Shown piece after piece: positions 54,405-61,867 of a stretch of 64,000 nucleotides of DNA. The notes under the pieces are model-generated. The model did no database searches and was not told the origin of the DNA. It saw nothing but the letters and a program-made list of their open reading frames with translations. The stretch covers positions 1,612,001 to 1,676,000 of the forward strand of contig NZ_CP028136.1 in assembly GCF_003024155.1 (NCBI RefSeq). Reading direction: 5' to 3'. Source of the stretch: Christiangramia fulva (GTDB lineage: Bacteria; Bacteroidota; Bacteroidia; Flavobacteriales; Flavobacteriaceae). Numbering within the stretch: position 1 is the stretch's first letter; the number at the start of each line of letters is the position of its first letter. A program made the translations under genes and the position numbers.

Positions 54405-55505
54405 ATGCCAATTTACATGGATCGTCACGATGTTTCCAACACTGTAACTGCAGAAAATGTAGCACAGTTGCATCACCAGGACTTGAAAATACAACATAAG
54501 TTTGAGTGTAGAGGATTGACCTATTGGTTTGATGAGAAGCGGAAAATTGCCTTCTGTTTAGTAGAAGCTCCCAATGAGGAGGCAATTGTGGAGATGCACA
54601 GGCAGGCTCATGGTGAGGTTCCAAATCAGATTATCGAGGTAGATATTGCCGTTGTCGAATCATTTTTAGGCCGTATAGAAGATCCGGAGAGTGAACACCG
54701 GGAAGCATTGAAAATTATTGATGAGCCTGCTTTTCGAATTATCATGATAACCGGATTTGATGACTGCGCTTTTAATACTGGCAAAAATAAACCCCCTAAT
54801 TTAGCTCAATACCTGAAATCTATGGGCAATGTTTTCGGCAATTTTGATGGCCGAATTGTGAAGCAGCAACAGTATAATTTTCTAATTTCCTTTAAATCGG
54901 TATCAAAGGCAATTCGCTGTGCCATAGAAATACAAAAGCATTTTTCTGAACGGTGCAAGGCAAATGATTGCAGTCAATTAAGTTTAAAAACCGGAATTTG
55001 TCCGGGAATTCCATTTTCCGGAAAGGAATCTTTTTTTAAAGATTCGGTACAAATGGCAAAAAGGCTGTACTGTATTTCAGATTCAAAGATGGTAGTTTCC
55101 CACGAGGTGAAAATGCTTTATTCAGATGAGAATCCCGATGTGCCCTTAGACCGTGAATTATTTTTGTTGCTCGATCCTTCTGACGAAAAGTTCATAAATA
55201 GCCTTATGACTTATATGGAAGAAAACTGGCAGAATCCCAATTTACAGCTTAGTGATATTGAGTCTTTTTTGGGAAGTAGCAAATCTCAGGTCTACCGAAA
55301 ATTGAAATCTTTAACAGGCACATCTCCAAATAATTTTATTAAAAATTACCGTTTACAGAACGCCTTCGAATTAATTAAGAACCAAATTGGGAATATTTCA
55401 GAAGTTGCGTTCCAGGTTGGCTTTAATAGTCCATCCTATTTTGCGAAATGTTTCCATAAAAGATATGGGATTTTACCTTCAGACTTATTGCAGGTTATTG
55501 AATAA
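54405..55505 (+). CDS. DUF4242 / degenerate cyclase-homology / AraC regulator
   Basis: A 366-aa three-part regulator. Residues about 1-95 are a DUF4242 domain (MPIYMDRHDV..., ending in a possible metal-binding stretch). Residues about 108-240 resemble a class III adenylate cyclase domain, but the catalytic aspartates are missing: ITGFDDCAF stands where FxDxxxF would be, and KQQQYNFLISF where the second metal Asp would be. Residues about 262-366 are an AraC-type double HTH with LSDIESFLGSSKSQVYRKLKSLTG. It is probably a sensor-regulator with a ligand-binding cyclase-like domain instead of an active enzyme. The truncated haemoglobin gene begins 168 bp downstream and is a candidate target. Confidence 0.85.
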   Translation: MPIYMDRHDVSNTVTAENVAQLHHQDLKIQHKFECRGLTYWFDEKRKIAFCLVEAPNEEAIVEMHRQAHGEVPNQIIEVDIAVVESFLGRIEDPESEHREALKIIDEPAFRIIMITGFDDCAFNTGKNKPPNLAQYLKSMGNVFGNFDGRIVKQQQYNFLISFKSVSKAIRCAIEIQKHFSERCKANDCSQLSLKTGICPGIPFSGKESFFKDSVQMAKRLYCISDSKMVVSHEVKMLYSDENPDVPLDRELFLLLDPSDEKFINSLMTYMEENWQNPNLQLSDIESFLGSSKSQVYRKLKSLTGTSPNNFIKNYRLQNAFELIKNQIGNISEVAFQVGFNSPSYFAKCFHKRYGILPSDLLQVIE

Positions 55506-55672
55506 AAGTCTGTAAATCAGCATCCGAATCAAGATTCAAAATTGCTTTTATTTGAATCAATTGTGTTAGAAGCTCGTCTTTAACCAGTTGTACCTTTCCT
55601 TTTTATTGCAAAGAATGCCATTTGGTAATTTTTATGCCGTGAACATTACAAATCTTTAAATAATGAATAGTT

Positions 55673-56044
55673 ATGAAAACACTTTTTGAAAGACTTGGCG
55701 GAAGCGAAGGGATCTCCAAAATCGTTGACGGGGTAGTTGAAGCGCATATGAATAATCCTTCCATTAATGTTCGTTTTTTCCCTTATATGGAAACACCAGA
55801 AAAATTATCTGAGATTAAGCGCCATACTGTTGAATTTTTTAGTGCCGGGAGCGGTGGTCCAGTGGAGTATAAAGGTCGGGATATGCCTACAGCCCACCGT
55901 GGAATGAATATTACTCATGCAGAATATATGCATGCCATCGATGATATTTTTCAGGTGCTGGATAAGCATCAAATTGATCAAAGTGCCAAGGCTGAAGTGC
56001 TCTCTATTTTATGGTCATTAAAAGATATGATCATTGCCAGGTGA
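55673..56044 (+). CDS. Group 1 truncated haemoglobin
   Basis: A 123-aa 2/2 globin. TLFERLGGSEGISKIVD is the N-terminal A/B helix signature, and the proximal histidine lies in TAHRGMNITHAEY (about 75-87). Such small globins bind oxygen or nitric oxide and protect against nitrosative or oxidative stress. It follows the DUF4242-AraC regulator and is probably monocistronic. Between them, GATTCAAA (55533-55540) and TTTGAATC (55551-55558) form a short dyad. Confidence 0.9.
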   Translation: MKTLFERLGGSEGISKIVDGVVEAHMNNPSINVRFFPYMETPEKLSEIKRHTVEFFSAGSGGPVEYKGRDMPTAHRGMNITHAEYMHAIDDIFQVLDKHQIDQSAKAEVLSILWSLKDMIIAR

Positions 56045-56286
56045 ATTAGAGACTTTATAATTTATAAATTTGGGTTGAGATCTTTGCTCTTTAAATAAAA
56101 ATCTAAGGTTTTGGATTTTTCTTGCACTGGCGAAAAAAGTTATTTTAAAAAGATGCATTCCTCTGTTATATTTCTGGTTTTTTGTGGCCTTAATGAACTG
56201 AAGTTAAATTCCTCATAAAGCCTCTTTATTAAAGAATTTCCCCGCTGCCTTTTGTTAATTTTAAGGATAATCGGAAAAAAAGCAGC

Positions 56287-57282
56287 ATGAAAAATACAAT
56301 TCTTTTACAAAACAGGCCAACAGGAACTCCAGAGCTTTCAGACTTTAAATTTACCAGCGAGGAGGTGCCCGAACTTCGGGACGGCCAAATGCTTCTGGAA
56401 ACGAAATATGTTTCGGTAGACCCATATTTAAGAGGAAGGATGAACGATACCAAATCTTATGTCCCTCCTTTTGAGCTTCATAAACCAATTACATCTGCAA
56501 TTGTTGCCGAGGTGAAGGAATCTAAAAATGATAAATTCAGTAAGGGTGATTATGTATCGGGAATGCTGGCATGGAAACGCGAACAGGTTTCCGATGGAAA
56601 GGGTTTGCACAAGGTAGATCCCGATCAGGCACCACTTTCAGCTTACCTGGGGATTTTGGGAATGACGGGAATGACAGCCTATTTTGGACTTACCGATATT
56701 GGCAAACCCAAAAAGGGAGAGACACTCCTTGTTTCCGGCGCTGCTGGAGCTGTGGGAAGTGTGGTAGGGCAAATTGGTAAGATCATGGGCCTTCGCGTGG
56801 TTGGGATTGCCGGAAGTGACGAAAAAATAGAAATGATAAAATCGGAATTCGGTTTTGACGAGGGTATCAATTACAAAACCACCAGCGATATGAAAAAGGC
56901 CGTTGGGGCTGCCTGTCCTGATGGTGTGGATGTTTATTTTGACAATGTAGGCGGCGAAATCTCAGATGCCGTTCTGTTCCATATCAATAAATTCGCAAGA
57001 ATGGTCATTTGCGGAGCAATCTCTGTTTATAACGAAACTTCACTTCCAAAAGGCCTTAGTGTACAGCCTTTCCTTATCAAAAATAGCGCGTTAATGCAGG
57101 GTTTTATTGTGGGAAATTATGCCGAAAGGTTTCCGGAAGCCATGCAAAAGCTCAGTGGATGGTTAAAGGAAGGAAAGCTGAATTATGAAGAAACCATCGT
57201 GGAAGGATTTGAAAATATTCCGCAGGCTTTTCTCGATCTTTTTTCAGTAAAAAATAAAGGAAAAATGGTAGTGAAGGTTTAG
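56287..57282 (+). CDS. NADP-dependent medium-chain reductase (curcumin/prostaglandin reductase-like)
   Basis: A 331-aa zinc-independent MDR superfamily reductase. SVDPYLRGRMND (about 40-51), the nucleotide-binding loop SGAAGAVGSVVGQIGK (about 156-171) and PDGVDVYFDNVGG (about 216-228) are typical of the leukotriene B4 12-hydroxydehydrogenase/YncB group that reduce alpha,beta-unsaturated carbonyls. No zinc motif is present. It stands alone, 242 bp after the globin gene and 50 bp before the dehydrogenase. Confidence 0.9.
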   Translation: MKNTILLQNRPTGTPELSDFKFTSEEVPELRDGQMLLETKYVSVDPYLRGRMNDTKSYVPPFELHKPITSAIVAEVKESKNDKFSKGDYVSGMLAWKREQVSDGKGLHKVDPDQAPLSAYLGILGMTGMTAYFGLTDIGKPKKGETLLVSGAAGAVGSVVGQIGKIMGLRVVGIAGSDEKIEMIKSEFGFDEGINYKTTSDMKKAVGAACPDGVDVYFDNVGGEISDAVLFHINKFARMVICGAISVYNETSLPKGLSVQPFLIKNSALMQGFIVGNYAERFPEAMQKLSGWLKEGKLNYEETIVEGFENIPQAFLDLFSVKNKGKMVVKV

Positions 57283-57304
57283 ACAGTCATTATTAACTTG
57301 AAAC

Positions 57305-57312
57305 TAAATTTG
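57305..57312 (+). promoter_or_regulatory. -7 box of the D-2-hydroxyacid dehydrogenase gene
   Basis: TAAATTTG is a perfect TAnnTTTG, about 20 bp before the ATG at 57333. The region lacks a well placed -33 TTTG. Confidence 0.4.
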
Positions 57313-57332
57313 TATTTCCTTAAAAGAACCCA

Positions 57333-58322
57333 ATGAAAATAGCTGTTTTCAGTACCAAAACTTATGACCAGGAATATTTTGAGAGATATAAAACCAATAC
57401 AGATACTGAATTTGTCTATTTTGAAACAGCTTTAAATCACCACACTGCGAATTTAACTTCAGGTTTTGAGGGCGTTTGCGTTTTTGTAAATGATAAGGTT
57501 GATGAAGATACCATTCAGGTACTGGCTCAAAATGGAATAAAGTTAATTGCCCTGAGATGCGCAGGTTTTAATAATGTTGATATAAAAGCGGCAAAAGAAA
57601 GGCAAATTAAAGTAGTGCGGGTGCCGGCATACTCCCCTGAAGCAGTCGCTGAACATGCGGTGGCCCTTATTCTGACGCTGAACAGGAAAACCCATAAAGC
57701 CTATAACCGAATTCGGGAAGGCAACTTTTCTTTAAACAGGCTCATTGGGTTTAATCTTCATGGAAAGACCGTGGGAGTGATAGGAACAGGAAAAATAGGC
57801 GCTACTTTTTGTAATATTATGAAGGGCTTTGGTTGTAAGGTCATGGCTTATGACAAATATGAATCGGATGAATTAAAAAGTTCCGGAATTGAATACAAGG
57901 CTCTCGAAGAGGTATTTAAAGAAGCCGATATTATCTCCCTTCACTGCCCGCTTACCCCTGAAACAAAACATATCATTAATACCCGATCTTTATCTCTGAT
58001 GAAAGACGGAATTATGATCATCAACACCAGCCGTGGAGCCCTGATCAATACTGCCGATATTATCGAAGGTCTTTCCAGCAGGAAAGTCGGATACCTGGGA
58101 ATAGATGTTTACGAGCAGGAGGAAACAATTTTTTATAAAGACCTTTCGGAAAGTATCATTCCCGATGACCTTATTTTGAGGCTAATCAGTTTTCCAAACG
58201 TTTTGATCACCTCTCATCAGGCCTATTTCACTAAAGAAGCCATGGAGCAGATCACAAAAACCACTCTTACTAATATTGAAGATTTTAAGGAGGGAAAGCA
58301 TTTAAAGAACGAGATCTTATAA
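57333..58322 (+). CDS. D-lactate/2-hydroxyacid dehydrogenase
   Basis: A 329-aa D-isomer-specific 2-hydroxyacid dehydrogenase. The NAD-binding loop VGVIGTGKIGATF (about 147-159) is intact; the substrate and catalytic residues are Arg in ALRCAGFNNVD (about 72-82), Glu in the NTSRGALIN-to-GLSS region, and His in LITSHQAYFT (about 290). Length and pattern resemble LdhA-type D-lactate dehydrogenase, so reversible pyruvate/D-lactate conversion is likely. The gene for a small membrane protein follows after 22 bp. Confidence 0.9.
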   Translation: MKIAVFSTKTYDQEYFERYKTNTDTEFVYFETALNHHTANLTSGFEGVCVFVNDKVDEDTIQVLAQNGIKLIALRCAGFNNVDIKAAKERQIKVVRVPAYSPEAVAEHAVALILTLNRKTHKAYNRIREGNFSLNRLIGFNLHGKTVGVIGTGKIGATFCNIMKGFGCKVMAYDKYESDELKSSGIEYKALEEVFKEADIISLHCPLTPETKHIINTRSLSLMKDGIMIINTSRGALINTADIIEGLSSRKVGYLGIDVYEQEETIFYKDLSESIIPDDLILRLISFPNVLITSHQAYFTKEAMEQITKTTLTNIEDFKEGKHLKNEIL

Positions 58323-58344
58323 ACTTTTTTAGGACCCACAGCTT

Positions 58345-58593
58345 ATGAATTTAACCGACTGGATTGGTACACTTGGAGTTTTTCAGATTCTTCTTGCCTA
58401 TATTTTAAATCTTACCGGTGTGCTGAGCAATAAAAAAACCGTCTTCCTTCTTCTGAATTTGGTAGGTGCGGGAATGGCCTGCACGGCTTCTGTTTTATTG
58501 CAGTACTGGCCATTCATTATTCTGGAAGCTGCTTGGACACTTGTATCTCTTATTTCCCTTGTTCAAACAAAATTAATTAACCGGGAGGTGTAA
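58345..58593 (+). CDS. CBU_0592-like small membrane protein
   Basis: An 82-aa protein with about three hydrophobic segments (about 6-26, 30-50, 53-73). It has the layout of the CBU_0592 family of small inner-membrane proteins of unknown function. It starts 22 bp after the dehydrogenase stop and probably shares its transcript. No enzymatic role can be suggested. Confidence 0.75.
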   Translation: MNLTDWIGTLGVFQILLAYILNLTGVLSNKKTVFLLLNLVGAGMACTASVLLQYWPFIILEAAWTLVSLISLVQTKLINREV

Positions 58594-58705
58594 ATCGATT
58601 AAAATACATTCTGTTGAAATTGATAGCTTTAGATCTAACACATATAAAAAATATTCAATTTTATTCCCAAAAATTAATTGAAGCAGTATAGGAAAAAATT
58701 TGGTT

Positions 58706-60532
58706 TTACGAGGTTGAAGCCTGTTTGGGTTTAATTCCGTTCACGTAATACATTTTGAGGAAACCACGATTTTTTACCTCAATTTCACCTCGATATTTAC
58801 AAATAAACCGATCTTTTACCAGCGCGTAGGTATGCTCTGAAATATTAATTCTACCGGCTGTCGAGCTTGATTCCATACGGGAAGCAATATTTACTGCGTC
58901 ACCCCAGATATCATAGGCGAATTTTTTTGTTCCCACCACACCCGCAACCACAGGTCCAGTATTAATGCCAATTCGAACATCAAAATGGGTATCAGGGAAT
59001 TGCTGATTTTCCTTGGCATTTTCAACAAATTCAAGCATATCGAAAGAGGCCAGCACCAATTTGTAAGCGTCCTCATCGCCAGCAGAGTGAAGCCCGGCAA
59101 CGGCCATATAGCGGTCTCCAATGGTTTTGATCTTTTCAAGCCCATGCTTATCCATGATCTCATCGAAGGCGGAAAAATAGTAATCCACGATCTCGATAAG
59201 TCTTTCCGGAGAGAGTTTTTCAGCGTAATGTGTAAATTTCTGAAAATCGGCAAAAAGGATGCTTACATTTTCAAATTTCTTAGCCCTAACATGGCCATTT
59301 TCCTTAAGTTCAGAGGCTGTTTCTTCCGGAAGGATATTCAAAAGAAGATTGTTGGATCGATTTTTTTCTTCTTCGATAATGACATTGGTCCTTTTGATAA
59401 AGCGGTTCCTGCGGTAAAGTCCAAAAGCAAGCAGGGCGATCAAAACTCCCGCAGTACTAACTGCTAAAACAGCAATTTTCTGACTTTTTTGCTTTTCATT
59501 AAGAAGATTCACTTCCATTTGTTTCTGTGCGATCTCGTAATCGGCTCTTAAGCCCTCCATTTCCTGGACCATGGCCACATTGCTTACACTATCGCGATAA
59601 TGAATATGATCTTTATAAAATTGATAAGAAGACGGAATATCTCCGGCATTTTCATAAAGTCTGGAAAGCTGAAGATCAGCCTTGCTTATCTGGTCCTTGA
59701 AACCATAGGTTTTGGCGATGTCGAGGCTCATTAAGGCGAAATCGGTTGCTTTTTGCTCATCTCCTTTATTTTCGTAAACATCAGACATATCAGAAAGATA
59801 TTCCGAAATGGCATCAAATAATTCCAGTTTCTCAAGAGTTTCAACGGCCTGATGGATGTTTTCTTCGGCTTTCTCATTTTCTCCCCGAATAGCGTAAATC
59901 ACGCCTATGCTGCCTTTATTATAGGCAACGCCCATAGTATCATTAATACTCTTAAATAATTTCTGGGATTCCTGGAAATACTGGAAAGCTTTATTGGGAT
60001 TGTCATTTTTCAGGTAGGCATCCCCAAGGTTAAAAAGAGCCGAGGCAGTACGGGAAGTATCACTTAATTCGCGGAAGGTCTTTATACTTTCATCATAGTA
60101 TTTTACGGCCTGTTCCAAATTAGACATTTTCGAATATACATCGGCGACAGAGAGGTTGGCAACGGCCAGAAACCTTTTGCTGTCAAGGCTATTGGCTATT
60201 TTCGCCATATCAAAATAATTCTGCAGAGCCTCACCGAAATCGCCTCTTAATTTGTAGGCATTACCCCGTTCATATATTCCATAGCCAAGGTATTTTAAAG
60301 AGTCCGTTTCTTTTGACAATTTGATGAGTTCCTGGCTGTACCTTAATTTCGTGGAGGGATCCGTTTCATTAGAAGCGATATAATATAGAACTTTAAGCTT
60401 TTCGGCTGCAGGTAAATTAGTTTTTGAATATACCATTTCCAGGCTATCGGCCGTCACCTGATCCTGGGAATAAAGGTTTACTCCGCAAAAGATCAAAAAA
60501 AACATTATAAGTTTTGCTAAACCTGGTCGCAT
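58706..60532 (-). CDS. TPR sensor with class III adenylate cyclase domain
   Basis: A 608-aa membrane protein. A signal-like start (about 5-22) is followed by periplasmic TPR repeats (about 40-330), one transmembrane helix (about 354-373) and a cytoplasmic class III cyclase (about 420-600). The catalytic residues are present: the metal Asp in ILFADFQKF, Lys and Asp in IKTIGDRYMAV, and Asp in FAYDIWGDAVNIASRME, a pattern that favours ATP and cAMP. It should make cAMP in response to an external signal sensed by the repeats. It is convergent with the 58345 gene and has a 42-bp gap to the exported protein gene upstream. Confidence 0.9.
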   Translation of the reverse strand: MRPGLAKLIMFFLIFCGVNLYSQDQVTADSLEMVYSKTNLPAAEKLKVLYYIASNETDPSTKLRYSQELIKLSKETDSLKYLGYGIYERGNAYKLRGDFGEALQNYFDMAKIANSLDSKRFLAVANLSVADVYSKMSNLEQAVKYYDESIKTFRELSDTSRTASALFNLGDAYLKNDNPNKAFQYFQESQKLFKSINDTMGVAYNKGSIGVIYAIRGENEKAEENIHQAVETLEKLELFDAISEYLSDMSDVYENKGDEQKATDFALMSLDIAKTYGFKDQISKADLQLSRLYENAGDIPSSYQFYKDHIHYRDSVSNVAMVQEMEGLRADYEIAQKQMEVNLLNEKQKSQKIAVLAVSTAGVLIALLAFGLYRRNRFIKRTNVIIEEEKNRSNNLLLNILPEETASELKENGHVRAKKFENVSILFADFQKFTHYAEKLSPERLIEIVDYYFSAFDEIMDKHGLEKIKTIGDRYMAVAGLHSAGDEDAYKLVLASFDMLEFVENAKENQQFPDTHFDVRIGINTGPVVAGVVGTKKFAYDIWGDAVNIASRMESSSTAGRINISEHTYALVKDRFICKYRGEIEVKNRGFLKMYYVNGIKPKQASTS

Positions 60533-60574
60533 TTGAAAATATAAATGGAGCTTCTTAATAAGATACTTCAGAAA

Positions 60575-61054
60575 CTATAATTCCAGTTTCACCATGATCT
60601 GGGGGTCAATAAGATAAGTGCCACCTCTTTTAACTCCATTGTTCAACACTTTGAAGGAAATGGTATATTTCTCGCGATCTCCGTTTTCGCCCTCAGTGAC
60701 AGTTCCCACGACTATACCCGGATTTTGCCTGGTGTCTTTTAAGGTATTTTGTCCAAAAACGTTAGTGCCTCCTTCATAATTAATAGCTTCAATTAGAACC
60801 TGGTCATTATCAGGAGAACTGCTTGAGACACCTTTCCAAAGAACGATATCGCCATTTTTTACGATCGTCGTAAAATCACGGTTAGCCACGTCTTGTTCCT
60901 GACCAAAATTAGCCGTTTCATCGGTATTGGTGCTGGTGATTTTTCCCGTATCTACATTAAGAGTGATAATATGGGTTGTAGGTACGTTAGAGGTGCTGCC
61001 ATAAGCGAATATTAGGGTAGCGGCTAAAATAAGAAGTTTGAATTTTGTGAACAT
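60575..61054 (-). CDS. Small exported protein of unknown function
   Basis: Encodes a 159-aa protein when begun at the methionine at 61054, which gives a proper signal peptide (MFTKFKLLILAATLIFAYGS); the longer ORF would add 18 residues before it. The mature part is beta-rich (repeated ITL, TIVKNGDIVLWKG, EKYTISFKVLNNG) and ends in PQIMVKLEL. It may be a periplasmic or surface beta-sandwich protein. No family recognised. It lies 42 bp upstream of the TPR-cyclase start on the same strand and could be its co-expressed ligand or partner. Confidence 0.7.
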   Translation of the reverse strand: MFTKFKLLILAATLIFAYGSTSNVPTTHIITLNVDTGKITSTNTDETANFGQEQDVANRDFTTIVKNGDIVLWKGVSSSSPDNDQVLIEAINYEGGTNVFGQNTLKDTRQNPGIVVGTVTEGENGDREKYTISFKVLNNGVKRGGTYLIDPQIMVKLEL

Positions 61055-61108
61055 AATTTTGTTGGTTTGGTTAATTTCGTAGGGAAGTTGTACCGAATTG
61101 TAAATCAA

Positions 61109-61530
61109 TCGGGTATGGATAAAATTAAACTATTTTCTCCATATGCCGAAATTTTTTGTGGGAAAGCACATATTTGGTTTCATGAAATAAAAAAATATCA
61201 GCGATAAATACGTCAAATTAAAAAAAATAGTATTTTAGTGTCTGAAATTAAACAGTTTACGTTTGCAATACCGCAAACCCTACCACGCAATTTGCCGTAA
61301 ACATTTGCCTAAGTAAGGCTTAAAATGGAAAAACTGTTGTTCAATCTCTTTTTTATTGATTCTGCATTTCAAAAAGCGCAGAACCTGATTTTTTCACCCC
61401 AAAAATTTACTGAAATCATTGTGCCGCGTCTCCACTTAATGGAAAGGCCACGACTTTTCCTGTGGCTGAATGAGCCGGTATTCCTTAAATTCCTGAATCT
61501 AAATCCAATAAATAAATTAAACCTACTACT
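61109..61530. other. Intergenic region with a nested hairpin
   Basis: The 420-bp region contains a nested inverted repeat: GTTTACG (61255-61261) pairs with CGTAAAC (61296-61302), enclosing GTTTGC (61261-61266) and GCAAAC (61273-61278). A 69-aa plus-strand ORF at 61325-61534 has no family, no promoter and low-complexity tail, and overlaps the next gene, so it is treated as spurious. No other feature is visible. Confidence 0.5.
61255..61302. repeat. Nested inverted repeat (possible structured RNA or protein-binding site)
   Basis: Outer arms GTTTACG/CGTAAAC (7 bp) enclose an inner hairpin GTTTGC/GCAAAC with loop AATACC. The 17-nt remainder between the inner hairpin and the outer 3' arm includes GCAATTTGC. 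It could form a three-way-like structure or an operator; function unknown. Confidence 0.45.
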
Positions 61531-61716
61531 ATGAACAAAATTCAACTTATTGGTATTATTACCATCATTGTGGGCCTGGGCATTGCCTATTTTACAGAAA
61601 GGACAGATTACCAGTTTGTGAGCTGGATCATGGCTGCATTTGGAATTGGCTGGGCCTTTACGGGAAGTTTTACGGTCTCGAGGAGAAAGAATTATTCTGA
61701 AACGTCTTCAGACTAA
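61531..61716 (+). CDS. Small two-helix membrane protein
   Basis: A 61-aa protein with two hydrophobic segments (about 5-22 and 29-48) and a charged C-terminal tail (VSRRKNYSETSSD). Small inner-membrane proteins of this shape are common in Flavobacteriaceae, but the family is not recognised. It is preceded by the spurious-looking ORF at 61325-61534. No promoter is resolved. Confidence 0.6.
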   Translation: MNKIQLIGIITIIVGLGIAYFTERTDYQFVSWIMAAFGIGWAFTGSFTVSRRKNYSETSSD

Positions 61717-61793
61717 GATATTTTGTATCCGCTGAAAAGCGGCAAAGAGAATAAAAATTAAATATTAGTTTGCTCATCGTTAGCAGATTAATG

Positions 61794-61822
61794 TTTGCGT
61801 ATTACTTTTTATTGTAAATTTA
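61794..61822 (+). promoter_or_regulatory. Promoter of the propeller sensor gene
   Basis: TTTG at 61794-61797 and TAAATTTA at 61815-61822 are 17 bp apart, near the Bacteroidota pattern, and the ATG at 61868 follows after a leader of about 40-45 nt. Confidence 0.4.
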
Positions 61823-61867
61823 GAAGCCCCTCTCTATGCATTTATAGCTGCTAACTAACTCAACATA

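Noticed and set aside
61325..61534. A 69-aa plus-strand ORF
   Set aside because: No family, no promoter, a low-complexity C-terminus, and it overlaps the 61531 gene start; the gap is better explained as intergenic.
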